Part shown: positions 43,607-52,832 of the stretch, one piece after another | Numbering within the stretch: the stretch's first letter is position 1 | Layout: each line of letters opens with the position of its first letter | Origin: Chloroflexota bacterium | GTDB taxonomy: Bacteria > Chloroflexota > Anaerolineae > Anaerolineales > Villigracilaceae | Assembly (NCBI GenBank): GCA_026390015.1 | Contig: JAPLGS010000107.1 | Coordinates: 120,753 to 184,752 of the forward strand | DNA: 64,000 nucleotides | Direction: 5' to 3' | Made by a program: the position numbers and the translations under genes | The notes under the pieces: model-generated | Told to the model about the DNA's origin: nothing | What the model saw: only the letters and a program-made list of their open reading frames with translations | Database searches by the model: none

Positions 43607-44833
43607 TCAAACAAAATGCAGGGCTTCGGCAGGTTCGCGCCGCCCGGCTTCAAAGGCAGGAATGAGCGCAGCCAACGCGGAGATGATCGCGATTGTTGAA
43701 GCGCGCATGAGTAATTTCTCAACGCCCCAAGTGGGATAAACGCGGCCCTGTATCAACGCCATATAACTCGTGGCTGTGGACATGCTGCCAAAATCGAGCC
43801 CGACTGATATCAAATATCCGTTGAGCGCCAGCCCAAAGACAATTCCCACCACAACACCGACCAGCCCGATCATGATTCCCTCAAGAATGAACAACAAGGA
43901 AATTTGATTCGGCTTGAGTCCCATCGCGCCCAACACACCGATCTCGCGTGTTCGTTCATATATCGCCATCAGCAAAAGGTTGAGGATTCCAACGCCCGCA
44001 ATGGCGATGATGATCACACTGAAGACATCCATCACACCGCCTTTAGTATTGATCGCGGAAGCAAGGTCTGGATAATTTGCCTGAAACGATTCAATCTCAT
44101 AACCAGGTAATCCGGGTTTCATTCCTTCGATTACGGAACTTTCCTGACCAAGCCTTTGAAGGAAGATCGACACCTCGGTGCAACTCGATACATCGTAAAG
44201 CACTTGCGCTTCGCCGAGCGAAATGTAAACGGTCTGCTTCTCGATGTCGGCCATGCCGAGATCGAAGATGCCGATGACTGTCATCGTGCGCTGACGCATT
44301 TGCTCATGCTGTGAACGTCCAACCAAAGTGACTCGATCCCCCACTTTCACACCCATCGCATCGGCGAGGCCTTTGCCGATCAGAATATTATCCAGATCAT
44401 CACTGGCAAGGTTGCGCCCCTCTTTGACATTCTGACCGATGATATTAACCTTCATCTCTTTTTCAGGTTCGATGCCGGTAATACCTACCGCAAATGCGCC
44501 CTCACGGCTGGTGACCAGTCCGCCAGTGCTGATGCGTTGTGTGGCAGCCAATGTCAGCGGATTCGATTCCGCCGCTTTAATCACGGCTTGCGGATCAGCC
44601 AACGGAAAAAGCGGGTTTGAATTCGCCTGCGCACGATAGCCTTCGGCATGAACTTGAATATTGCCTCCCAACACCTTTACAGCATTGCCGTAGATCGCAT
44701 CGGTAAAACCGTTCATTAAACCATCGTAGAACATCATTAATGCCAGTGTCATAGACATGGCAAGAACGATGATGATCGTGCGGCGTTTGTGCCGCCAAAC
44801 ATTTCGCCACGCAAGGCGCAGATAAAGTGTCAT
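43607..44833 (-). CDS. ABC transporter permease (FtsX/MacB type), first copy
   Basis: The ATG at 44831-44833 (MTLYLRLAWRNVWRHKRR) follows AAGGAG and gives 408 residues; the frame extends upstream without support. It has the same layout as the next permease: one helix, a large extracellular domain, then three helices, with ERTREIGVLGAMGLKPNQ as the coupling motif. The substrate is unknown. It heads a five-gene minus-strand operon of two permeases, an ATPase and two lipoprotein adaptors. Confidence 0.92.
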   Translation of the reverse strand: MTLYLRLAWRNVWRHKRRTIIIVLAMSMTLALMMFYDGLMNGFTDAIYGNAVKVLGGNIQVHAEGYRAQANSNPLFPLADPQAVIKAAESNPLTLAATQRISTGGLVTSREGAFAVGITGIEPEKEMKVNIIGQNVKEGRNLASDDLDNILIGKGLADAMGVKVGDRVTLVGRSQHEQMRQRTMTVIGIFDLGMADIEKQTVYISLGEAQVLYDVSSCTEVSIFLQRLGQESSVIEGMKPGLPGYEIESFQANYPDLASAINTKGGVMDVFSVIIIAIAGVGILNLLLMAIYERTREIGVLGAMGLKPNQISLLFILEGIMIGLVGVVVGIVFGLALNGYLISVGLDFGSMSTATSYMALIQGRVYPTWGVEKLLMRASTIAIISALAALIPAFEAGRREPAEALHFV

Positions 44834-44920
44834 AGGATTTTCTCCTTCGTGATAAATTATACAACTTTCCGCCAAATAAACGTGGCCTTCCCACTTTTCG
44901 TGTATTTCATTGATAACTGT

Positions 44921-45721
44921 TCACGGATAACTTCCGGTTGATTCCCATCTTTCCCATATCATCCTCACCAACAACCCCGCCCGCCAAAATGCGACAGCCG
45001 CCATGCCATGTGCCAACACTGCGAAGAAAGGCGGCGCTTCATTTGTGTAATACATCCAGCACTCGCGGGTTGTCCCCCACAACTCAAGGAAGTAGCCAAG
45101 TCCCGCGCCTGCGATGAATGTCAGCAGGGCGAAACGATGATCTGTGGGTGTGATGATTAATAGAATACACAACGCCAGCGAAAGCCATGTATAGGATTTG
45201 TCGAATGTCGGGGAAACAAAAACCAGCATCAAGATTAAGAAAGATGCGAAGATTAACCAGTAGAGAGTAGTGAACAGTGAATAGTCAACAGTAGATTTGG
45301 TTCGTTTGATTACTTGTTCAATAGTCCAGTTGAGAAATCTTGAGATGCGATCAATCGAAAGACTCGCAATAGGCCACGCGGGGATGATCCATAGCGGCGG
45401 ACGTTCGGCAGTGTAGTAATGCCAGAGATTCGTTTGCGTGCCCCACGACTCAATTGCCAGTCCGCCGCAGACACCAACGAAAACGATCAACACATCCGTT
45501 TTGAGATTCGCGCGTGCCACGATCGTAATGGACATAAATAGAAAAACACCGAGCAGCAGCCAATCCATGTACAGCCACCACGCGCCGTTCCAATCGACAT
45601 AGGCCAGATATTCTTCAGCAAGCGGCCACCAAATGTAGATGATGAGAAAAATGGTGACGAAGAATCCGCCGAGCAGAATACTGCTATCGCGAGTCCAGAA
45701 ACTTTGTTTTTCATTTTCCAT
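44921..45721 (-). CDS. Uncharacterised polytopic membrane protein
   Basis: This 266-residue protein has about six hydrophobic segments rich in Trp and Tyr. Two repeated signatures, [21 protein letters not shown] and [21 protein letters not shown], show an internal duplication of a three-helix unit. I do not recognise a family. It lies 87 bases upstream of the ABC exporter operon on the same strand. No ribosome site is evident. Confidence 0.7.
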   Translation of the reverse strand: MENEKQSFWTRDSSILLGGFFVTIFLIIYIWWPLAEEYLAYVDWNGAWWLYMDWLLLGVFLFMSITIVARANLKTDVLIVFVGVCGGLAIESWGTQTNLWHYYTAERPPLWIIPAWPIASLSIDRISRFLNWTIEQVIKRTKSTVDYSLFTTLYWLIFASFLILMLVFVSPTFDKSYTWLSLALCILLIITPTDHRFALLTFIAGAGLGYFLELWGTTRECWMYYTNEAPPFFAVLAHGMAAVAFWRAGLLVRMIWERWESTGSYP

Positions 45722-45743
45722 TCGTCAGATTATAACTTTTTTG

Positions 45744-45772
45744 TTGACATTTCTTTTCCTCTGGTCTACACT
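45744..45772 (+). promoter_or_regulatory. Promoter of the comM pseudogene (leaderless)
   Basis: TTGACA (45744-45749), a 17-base spacer and TACACT (45767-45772) form a near-consensus promoter. The start of transcription would fall 1-2 bases from the ATG at 45781, so the message would be leaderless. No ribosome site is present. Confidence 0.75.
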
Positions 45773-45780
45773 ACATCTCA

Positions 45781-47317
45781 TGCTTGCTCGAATATTTTCC
45801 TGCGCTGTGGTTGGTCTTGAAGGCGTCGTCATTGAGGTGGAAGTAGATTACACCAATGGCCTGCCCGGCATGACGATTGTTGGTTTGCCAGACGCCGCCG
45901 TTCAAGAAAGCCGTGAGCGTGTGCAAACAGCCGTCAAGAACGCGGGCTTGCATTTCCCCCGTCACCGCATCGTTGTCAACCTCGCGCCTGCCAGCGTCCG
46001 CAAAGAAGGTCCTTCGTATGATCTTCCCATCGCGCTCGGCGTGATCGTGCTCGCGGGTTTTCTTCCGCCCGACAAAGTTGAAAACACAATTGTCATCGGC
46101 GAACTTTCGCTCGATGGCGTTGTGCGTCACGCGCGCGGCGTTTTGCCGATGGCCACCACTGCACGCGCCAATGGATTCAAGCGGATGTTCGTCCCTGAAG
46201 TGGATGCGCCCGAAGCGGCTTTAATGCCAGACCTTGAGATTTTCCCGGTCAAAACACTTGCGGATCTCTTCGACCATTTATCTGGCCGCCGTTTAATTGA
46301 TCCTTACATCGCCTCGACAGATTCGCTTGAGCCGTTATTCACGCCAACAGACTTCAGCGAACTAAAGGGACAGGAACACGTCAAACGCGCACTCGAAGTC
46401 GCCACGGCCGGCGGACATAATGTTTTGATGGTGGGAAGTCCCGGCGCTGGTAAAACTTTATTGGCGCGCGCGTTGCCCGGCATTCTGCCAGTAATGAGCC
46501 TCGAGGAATCATTGGATGTGACGCGAATTTATTCTGTTGCAGATCAACTCCCCGCAGGTACACCGTTAATTCGTCATCATCCATTTCGTTCGCCGCATCA
46601 CACCATTTCACACGCAGGCCTCGTCGGTGGCGGGAATATCCCCAAGCCCGGTGAGATCTCGCTCGCGCACCGCGGCGTTTTATTTTTAGATGAATTCCCC
46701 GAATTCGGAACACGCGTCCTCGAAGTCATGCGCCAGCCGATGGAAGATAAAGTTGTCACCATCAGTCGCGCAAAAGGCTCATAAACTTTTTCAGCAAATT
46801 TTCAATTGATCGCGGCGATGAATCCCCGCCCCTGCGGATTCTACGGAGACTCGCTCAAGCCCTGCACCTGCGCACATTCAACAGTAACTAAATATCAAAA
46901 TATCAAAAACGAATCTCAGGTCCACTGCTCGACCGCATAGACATTCATATCGAAGTGCCGCGTGTAGATTATGAAAAGTTAAGTGGGAATAAAATAAGTG
47001 AAACATCCGAGTCGATTCGTAATCGTGTGCAAACCGCAAGAGATATTCAAAATAAAAGATTTGCAAATGGCAAAGCTACTGATATCGTCTGCAACGCGGA
47101 TATGCGGATCGGGGAGGTACGGCAATTCTGTCAACTGCAGGCTGAAGGTCAGAGTTTGATGCGCTCGGCCATGAGTCAACTTCAACTATCGGCGCGCGCA
47201 TATCATCGCATTCTGAAATTGTCTCGTACGATTGCTGATTTAGCGGGGAGTGATGAGATCCAGTCCACGCATTTGGCGGAGGCGCTGCAGTATCGTCCAA
47301 AGATCATGATGGGTTAG
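45781..47317 (+). pseudogene. comM: Broken comM/yifB (Mg-chelatase-like AAA+ ATPase)
   Basis: ComM is a helicase-like AAA+ ATPase that helps branch migration in natural transformation. The intact part runs [15 protein letters not shown], the Lon-like N-domain, the Walker [17 protein letters not shown], and LFLDEFPEF. At 46782-46784 a TAA replaces the Leu codon in the expected AKGS-L-TF. Reading continues in frame as TFSANFQLIAAMNPRPCGFYGD (family: NPCPCG). An 8-bp tandem duplication ATATCAAA (46892-46899, 46900-46907) then shifts the frame, and the C-terminal region resumes in a third frame (RISGPLLDRIDIHIEV..., end 47317). At least two independent lesions show that the gene is dead or that the assembly is wrong here. 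Confidence 0.92.
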
Positions 47318-47354
47318 TTCCTTGCGCTGGCTACACAAAGGTTATCCATCCGAT

Positions 47355-47398
47355 GAAATTTCTGGTCTAAACTCAAATCCGGGCGGATGAGCAAGCAG
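47355..47398 (+). repeat. 44-bp direct repeat, copy 1 (left end of sugar operon)
   Basis: The sequence GAAATTTCTGGTCTAAAC...GGGCGGATGAGCAAGCAG matches copy 2 at 55553-55597 in the same orientation, with a single extra A in copy 2. It lies 37 bases after the comM remnant and 44 bases after the last gene of the sugar operon. The two copies enclose about 8.15 kb. Confidence 0.9.
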
Positions 47399-47442
47399 CC
47401 GGCACAGGGCTTTATGGCACCTTTCCAGCTTATGCAAGAGTC

Positions 47443-48624
47443 CTAATAACATCCAATTTCCTTCGCGAGTGGTGTCAATAGTTCTATTTTCCACGGCTCC
47501 ACACGCGGCGCAATGGAACAAGCCGAACTAAGAATATATCCGCCGCCTGGCATGCCTATTTGAATGCGTTCAGTCGCTTCAGCAACTACTTCTGCTTTTG
47601 TAGTGTATTCAAGGATCGAAACCGAATTCATATTCCCCTTTAGAAAAAGTCTTTTGCCAACGCCGTTTTTCGCATCCACCAATGCCACATTTCCAAGCGG
47701 ATGAGGATCGAGGGTGTCAATTCCCATCGTACCAGTTTGTTCCATCAATTCAAGCCTGTCGCCGATTTTTCCGCAAGTATGTGTATACACAGGAATGCTA
47801 AATTCTTTAACAGCATCCACTACACGGCGCTCATAAGGAAGAACATACTCGGCGTACATTTTCGGAGACATAAACCCGCCGCCCGCAAATGCGGATGAGA
47901 TCAGCACCGCATCGACTCCCCTTTTAGCTTGCGCAACCGCCCAGGCAATGGATGCGTCTGCGAATCTTTCCAGCAACGCCTTGACCTTTTCCTTGTTTTT
48001 TACCAATCCGATGATCGCATTTTGATAACCGATCAATTCCAGATAGTGCGTAAATGGCGAGAACACTTCACCATGAACAGAAATCTCGCCATTGGTCTTT
48101 GCTCGCACTAAGTCAATCGTATCCAAAAAATAATCGGGTACTTCATTCATTGGCCCAAGATCATTCTTGTCTGCCAGCCAGGGAATATGATAAGTACCCC
48201 AAACATAGCCAGGGTATTGATTGATCATTTCCAAATGATCAGGGTCAAGCATTGTTAAGTCTGCGCGTTGCTGTAATTCAGGCCGTGCAGAATAAACATA
48301 TTGCCCATTGTCATCCCACGGAATGATGGTCACATGTCCGTTACGCCATGTGACCAATTCACCTTTTTTTATTCTCTCAACTTTTTTAATTTCACTTAAC
48401 ACATTGCGCGGACGCCCTGGCAGGTTAATCAAAATCCCGTCAAATTGATAGCGCTTCTGCATCATAACCAATGCTTCGGCAAACCCCTCGCTGGTAAACC
48501 AGATCTCATGCGGCGCAATTCCTGTATTCAAAAAATAATGTCCAAGCGCCAATTGGCACATCACAGGCACACGATCTGGTTCTTTATGCTGCATGGCGAG
48601 CCCAATACGTTCGCGTCCATTCAT
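47443..48624 (-). CDS. Uroporphyrinogen decarboxylase-fold protein with methyltransferase-type zinc site
   Basis: This 393-residue protein has the URO-D barrel. The conserved tail elements H282-T-C284-G and SSAC369SIAP are placed like the zinc ligands (His, Cys, Cys) of corrinoid-linked methyltransferases such as MtaA/CmuA, not like HemE. A role in moving a methyl group or acting on a methylated sugar can be inferred; decarboxylation of uroporphyrinogen is unlikely. AAGGAT precedes the ATG. It is the last gene of the sugar operon, 5 bases after the second permease. No corrinoid protein is present in the window. Confidence 0.8.
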   Translation of the reverse strand: MNGRERIGLAMQHKEPDRVPVMCQLALGHYFLNTGIAPHEIWFTSEGFAEALVMMQKRYQFDGILINLPGRPRNVLSEIKKVERIKKGELVTWRNGHVTIIPWDDNGQYVYSARPELQQRADLTMLDPDHLEMINQYPGYVWGTYHIPWLADKNDLGPMNEVPDYFLDTIDLVRAKTNGEISVHGEVFSPFTHYLELIGYQNAIIGLVKNKEKVKALLERFADASIAWAVAQAKRGVDAVLISSAFAGGGFMSPKMYAEYVLPYERRVVDAVKEFSIPVYTHTCGKIGDRLELMEQTGTMGIDTLDPHPLGNVALVDAKNGVGKRLFLKGNMNSVSILEYTTKAEVVAEATERIQIGMPGGGYILSSACSIAPRVEPWKIELLTPLAKEIGCY

Positions 48625-48629
48625 AACGT

Positions 48630-49457
48630 TTATCCTTTTACAGCACCAGCGGTTAACCCTTTAATAAATTCGCGCGAAAGTAACACATAGAGTATCAAAA
48701 GCGGAATGGCAGCCATCGAAAGTACTGCAAGCGCCCGCGTCCAATCCGTTCGATATTGACCAAACAACAATGAGACTCCCAACGCAACCGTCCGAGATTC
48801 TTCAGAGCGAATAAAGACCAGAGGAAACCAGAAATCATTCCAGATCTTGATCATGTTGAAGATCGCAACGGTGGCGAGGGCGGGACGCATTAAAGGAAGC
48901 ACGATTGAACTATATATTTGCCATTCCGAGGCGCCATCCACTTTTGCCGCATCAAACATCTCGTTGGGAAGTTCCTTGATAAAAGCGGTCAGCACAAAAG
49001 TTGCGATCGGCATCCCCATTGCGACATAAACTGGGATCAAACTCCAGATGGTATCCTGCAAATTAAGTGTTTTAATGAGTCGTACCAGGTCAATCGTCCC
49101 AAGGCGGATTGGAATCATCAAACCAGCGATGAAAAAGACATATAGAAAATTAGACGCCTTTGATTTCCATTTGGCAAGAGCATATGCTGCCATCGAGCCC
49201 ACCAACAAAATAAGGGTTAGAGATATGATAGTAACAATTAATGTGTTGGTAAAGTACAAGTCAAAACGGCCTGTACTCCATGCGGCTTTATATCCATCCA
49301 ATGTGAAATTCTTTGGAAAACCAAATGGATCGCGAAAGATCTCTTTTTGCGGTTTGACTGAGTTGACAAGCAAGGTCCAGATCGGAAACAACACGATCAC
49401 AGACCAGATCGTCAGGAGAAAATAAGTAAGGATTTGACTCAATTTTATTCGACGCAT
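48630..49457 (-). CDS. Carbohydrate ABC transporter permease (MalG type)
   Basis: The ATG at 49455-49457 (MRRIKLSQILTYFLLT) follows GGGAG and gives 275 residues, normal for MalG-like permeases. Six membrane helices and the ATPase-coupling EAA loop (EMFDAAKVDGASEWQIY...LPLMRPAL) are visible. It works with the MalF-type permease and binding protein upstream in the operon. No ATPase gene is in the operon, so a shared MsiK-like ATPase must serve it. Confidence 0.94.
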   Translation of the reverse strand: MRRIKLSQILTYFLLTIWSVIVLFPIWTLLVNSVKPQKEIFRDPFGFPKNFTLDGYKAAWSTGRFDLYFTNTLIVTIISLTLILLVGSMAAYALAKWKSKASNFLYVFFIAGLMIPIRLGTIDLVRLIKTLNLQDTIWSLIPVYVAMGMPIATFVLTAFIKELPNEMFDAAKVDGASEWQIYSSIVLPLMRPALATVAIFNMIKIWNDFWFPLVFIRSEESRTVALGVSLLFGQYRTDWTRALAVLSMAAIPLLILYVLLSREFIKGLTAGAVKG

Positions 49458-49473
49458 AAGATTTTCTCCCAAC

Positions 49474-50436
49474 TCACGATTCATCTGGGGATTGACGGCG
49501 CGACAGATACAACCAGAGCAGAACACCTGCCATTAAAATAATAAAGGTCATGGTGGCAATGGCCGCTCCCATGCCCATATTGGGAATGCCGACAGGATGC
49601 TCCCCAGCGATACCTGTGCGATAGAAAAGAGTGGCCAGCAAGTCAGCGGAATATGCAGGTTCACCTTTTGCGCCAGCCATGGCATAGATCACATCGAATG
49701 CATTGAAATTATCCACAAAGGTCAGGATGGCAACAATGCCGACCACGGGCTTCAATAATGGAAACTTGATCTTCCAAAAAATCGCCCATTCGGATGCGCC
49801 GTCTATTCGGGCGGCTTCAAGCAATTCCTCTGAAATTCCCATTAAGCCCGCCAGGAACATTACCGTCGGCATGCCCACCCACTGCCAACTGGATACCAAA
49901 GCGATAATGGGCAGCGCCAATTCTTTTCTTCCAAGCCAAGGAAGGGCCAGCGATTTTAAATCCATGGCAATCAGTATTTTATTGACTGCGCCCCACTGTG
50001 GATTAAGAATTAATGTCCATAGGAAACCGGTCACCAGCACAGACAGGGTGGCTGGGGCAAAAATAATAGTGCGATATACATCCCGCCCTTTAAAGTCAGA
50101 TGCTAGCAAATTTGCAAATAATAACCCCAAACTATTCTGCACAATCATATGGATCGCAAAAAATATACAGGTATGGAGAACAGCACCAAAAAATTTTCCC
50201 CGCCAGAGCGGGTTTGTAAATAGATCGATATAATTTGTCAAGCCAACAAATTTTGTCGGATTGTATCCTTCCCCCGTATATAAGCTTAGTCTCAATGAGT
50301 CAAAAAGCGGGCCTGCCATAAAGGTCAGGTAAATGATCAGTGCAGGAAGCAGGAAAAGCATCCAGGTTATTTTTCGGCGATTTTCGTTGTTAAATAATCC
50401 CGCATTTCTTTTTCCTGAAGAAATCATCTGGCTCAT
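49474..50436 (-). CDS. Carbohydrate ABC transporter permease (MalF type)
   Basis: This 320-residue permease has six helices after a polar head. The EAA loop is seen as ELLEAARIDGASEWAIFWKIKFPLLKPV, which couples it to the ATPase. AGGAGAG lies just before the ATG. A perfect hairpin precedes it and separates it from the binding-protein gene. It follows the solute-binding protein and precedes the MalG-type permease. Confidence 0.94.
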   Translation of the reverse strand: MSQMISSGKRNAGLFNNENRRKITWMLFLLPALIIYLTFMAGPLFDSLRLSLYTGEGYNPTKFVGLTNYIDLFTNPLWRGKFFGAVLHTCIFFAIHMIVQNSLGLLFANLLASDFKGRDVYRTIIFAPATLSVLVTGFLWTLILNPQWGAVNKILIAMDLKSLALPWLGRKELALPIIALVSSWQWVGMPTVMFLAGLMGISEELLEAARIDGASEWAIFWKIKFPLLKPVVGIVAILTFVDNFNAFDVIYAMAGAKGEPAYSADLLATLFYRTGIAGEHPVGIPNMGMGAAIATMTFIILMAGVLLWLYLSRRQSPDES

Positions 50437-50454
50437 TATCTCTCCTCGGGTTGT

Positions 50455-50482
50455 TGGCAGGGACGGTTACCCACCCCTGCCA
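50455..50482 (-). repeat. Intercistronic hairpin between binding protein and permease genes
   Basis: TGGCAGGG (50455-50462) and CCCTGCCA (50475-50482) form a perfect 8-bp stem with a 12-base loop, with no T-run. Such hairpins after a binding-protein gene stabilise the upstream message and let it be made in excess over the permeases. Confidence 0.75.
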
Positions 50483-50500
50483 TAACACATTATATAAAAA

Positions 50501-51862
50501 CTAAGGCTTGCAAGTCTTGGCGGGGCCGTACCATCCAGCCAAATCAGCCTGGAAGCTATCAGCAGCTTCCTTCGGGGTCTTCTCATTCTTCAACACTGAA
50601 ATCACATTGTTGTTCAGGGATGTGTAGCCATCCACACTGCCAGAAGGTGCAGATAGGAGTTTTTCCCAAACAAAACGGATATCTACTCCTTTGGCTTTAC
50701 CATTGAAAGCCATGAAATCAGCCGCAATCGGGTCACTCAAAGTGGGGACATCCTTGGTCAGCGGGAAGAAACCGGGCAGGTTGTTGCCGAGCAATTCAGC
50801 AAACTTGCCGGTCTCAAGCCAGGCAAGGAAAGTCTTGGCAGCTTCGAGGTTGGGAGAAGCTGCATTGGCGCCAATCGCGGCGTCAATATGGAAGGTCACA
50901 TACTGATCCTTGCCTGCGAGAGCGGGCGGATAGAAGACGCCCCATTTGAAATCGGTGGCATCTTTTTCAAAACCGCCGATGCTCCAGGAACCATCAAGCA
51001 TCATAGCCGCCTGACCCTGCGAGAACAATTGGGCGGAGTCATAGTAGCTGGTAGCTTCAAAGCCTGTCGGCAGGAAAGGCTGCATATCCTTGATCTGCTG
51101 GAAGGATGAAACCATTTCTTCACTGTTGAAACAGCGTTCGCCGTTCAGGTATGCCAAGCGGCCTTCATAACCGCCAATGTTGCTGGGGATAAATTGCATC
51201 ATCACAACTTCGTTGATATCCCATGCATCCTTAGTGCCGTTGGCGAAAGGAGTGATACCAGCATCCTGAAGTTTCTTCGCGGCAGCCATGAGGTCTTCCC
51301 AAGTCTTGGGGATTTCAATACCATTGGCGGCGAAGATATCTTTATTGTAGTAAATACCGTGTGAAACAGCAATGATCGGCACAGCATAAGGTTCGCCAGA
51401 ATCAGTCGCCCATGGAGAACGGGAGGCCTCGGTGAAGGCGTCGCTAATACCAGGAAGATCCTTCAAGGAAGCAACGTAGCCCGCGTCAAAGAGTTCGCGG
51501 CCAGTGGCAAATGAACGAACAAAGTACAGATCGGGACCAGTACCAGTTTCGAGTTGAGTGCGAAGCGTCGCATTGTAATCAGGAGGATTGGTCGGGTCAA
51601 ATTTAACAGTGATATTGGGATATTCTGCGTTGAAAGCGGCATTGATTATTTCCCACGCAGCAACATCATCCACACGCCACGAGCCCAGGGTCAGGGTAAT
51701 TTGTTCAGCAGCAGGTGCTTCAGTAGCAACAGGGGCTTCGGTAGCGACGGGCGCTACGGTGGCAGCAGGGGCTTCTGTCGCAGCGGGAGCGGGGGAACCG
51801 CAAGCCGCGAGCAGCATGCTGGCGAGTACTAATATTGAAAACATAGCAAACAGTTTCTTCAT
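50501..51862 (-). CDS. Extracellular sugar-binding lipoprotein (ABC transporter)
   Basis: This 453-residue protein has a lipoprotein signal ending in LAAC (Cys-21). A flexible linker follows, made of repeated AAT/VAT-EAP units. The rest is a family-1 solute-binding fold (ITLTLGSWRVDD, YNATLRTQLETGTGPDLYFV, GQAAMMLDGSWSIGGFEK). It captures a sugar outside the membrane for the two permeases. AAGGAG stands before the ATG. A 110-base gap separates it from the PIG-L gene, which could hold its own promoter. Confidence 0.95.
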   Translation of the reverse strand: MKKLFAMFSILVLASMLLAACGSPAPAATEAPAATVAPVATEAPVATEAPAAEQITLTLGSWRVDDVAAWEIINAAFNAEYPNITVKFDPTNPPDYNATLRTQLETGTGPDLYFVRSFATGRELFDAGYVASLKDLPGISDAFTEASRSPWATDSGEPYAVPIIAVSHGIYYNKDIFAANGIEIPKTWEDLMAAAKKLQDAGITPFANGTKDAWDINEVVMMQFIPSNIGGYEGRLAYLNGERCFNSEEMVSSFQQIKDMQPFLPTGFEATSYYDSAQLFSQGQAAMMLDGSWSIGGFEKDATDFKWGVFYPPALAGKDQYVTFHIDAAIGANAASPNLEAAKTFLAWLETGKFAELLGNNLPGFFPLTKDVPTLSDPIAADFMAFNGKAKGVDIRFVWEKLLSAPSGSVDGYTSLNNNVISVLKNEKTPKEAADSFQADLAGWYGPAKTCKP

Positions 51863-51972
51863 TATTTCTTCTCCTTGAGTATTGTTATTGAAAAGTTTAC
51901 ACGCATGATTTGACAGTGAAATATATGTGGTTTATCAGCCTCCTTTCTCTCAAATGCTTTTGGATTAAATTT

Positions 51973-52821
51973 CTAACTCAGCCTGCGAATACGTTCATTC
52001 ACATCCTGCTCGAAGCGTTGAATAAACTCATCTGCAAAAACAACAGGATCTTTTGAAGTGTCATTTATCAAAGAAGTCATATCCATCGCGTAAGACAGCC
52101 CGGTCGTGGCATCCACACCATGCGATTCAAAGTAAGTCGCGTTCGCGCGGCGTCTGCCCATTGAAGCAAGATCGTAGCGTTTCCCGCCGACGATCTGCGA
52201 ATCAAACACACCTAATAACGCCAGTTGCAGATTTTCATGCTCGGAAACATTCATCAACACCTTATCGGAATCGATCATCCAATCCAATGCACGCCAGACT
52301 TCACACCCAAAGAGTTTTGCGGGACGTTCGGATTGGTCCAGTCTTCGGAGAGCTTCAATCACCCTGAGAGCGACTCCGACGTGCGTGTCGTGTTTATCGG
52401 CGAGATTGTGGGTGTAAACAAACTGCGGCTTGGTGACGTGTAAAACTTTGAGCATATCTTCAACAGATTCTTCTCGCGAAGCATCCTTAACGATCTTGCT
52501 GGGAAGATCCAACATAACCTGTGCCGCAAACTCGCCCACAAAAGCCGCCTTGCGCTGTTCCTTAAATCTGACAAGGCGCATATCATCATCACTGTAATCT
52601 TTATACAGGTCGTCACGTGGAGAACCACGTCCATCAGTTACGACAACACCTGTAAACCATTTATCCTTTTGCTGAAAACATTCAAGGATCGGCTGTGCGG
52701 CCATGATCTCAATATCATCCTGATGCGCGGCAAAACATAAATGTGTTGTGCGTGAAAGCGCCTTTTCGACAGGCTCATTATCGGGTATAAAAACTTCGGC
52801 TGTATCCAAATAAAATTTCAT
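51973..52821 (-). CDS. PIG-L family deacetylase
   Basis: PIG-L enzymes remove acetyl groups from N-acetylglucosamine-containing compounds using zinc. The 282-residue protein has the zinc motif AHQDDIE near residue 32 (H33, D35, D36) and a second histidine-rich site (KHDTHVGVALRV). Its place in a sugar operon suggests it deacetylates an imported N-acetyl sugar. AGGAAG precedes the ATG. It is 11 bases after the ROK-like gene. Confidence 0.9.
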   Translation of the reverse strand: MKFYLDTAEVFIPDNEPVEKALSRTTHLCFAAHQDDIEIMAAQPILECFQQKDKWFTGVVVTDGRGSPRDDLYKDYSDDDMRLVRFKEQRKAAFVGEFAAQVMLDLPSKIVKDASREESVEDMLKVLHVTKPQFVYTHNLADKHDTHVGVALRVIEALRRLDQSERPAKLFGCEVWRALDWMIDSDKVLMNVSEHENLQLALLGVFDSQIVGGKRYDLASMGRRRANATYFESHGVDATTGLSYAMDMTSLINDTSKDPVVFADEFIQRFEQDVNERIRRLS

Positions 52822-52832
52822 AATTCTTCCTA

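Noticed and set aside
45639..45780. Upstream in-frame extension of comM
   Set aside because: It overlaps the start of the opposite gene, does not resemble the family, and a consensus promoter lies inside it. The ATG at 45781 matches the family start.
51700..51800. Repeated Thr-Glu-Ala-Pro units of the binding protein as a special domain
   Set aside because: Low-complexity linkers after a lipoprotein Cys are common and need no further explanation.
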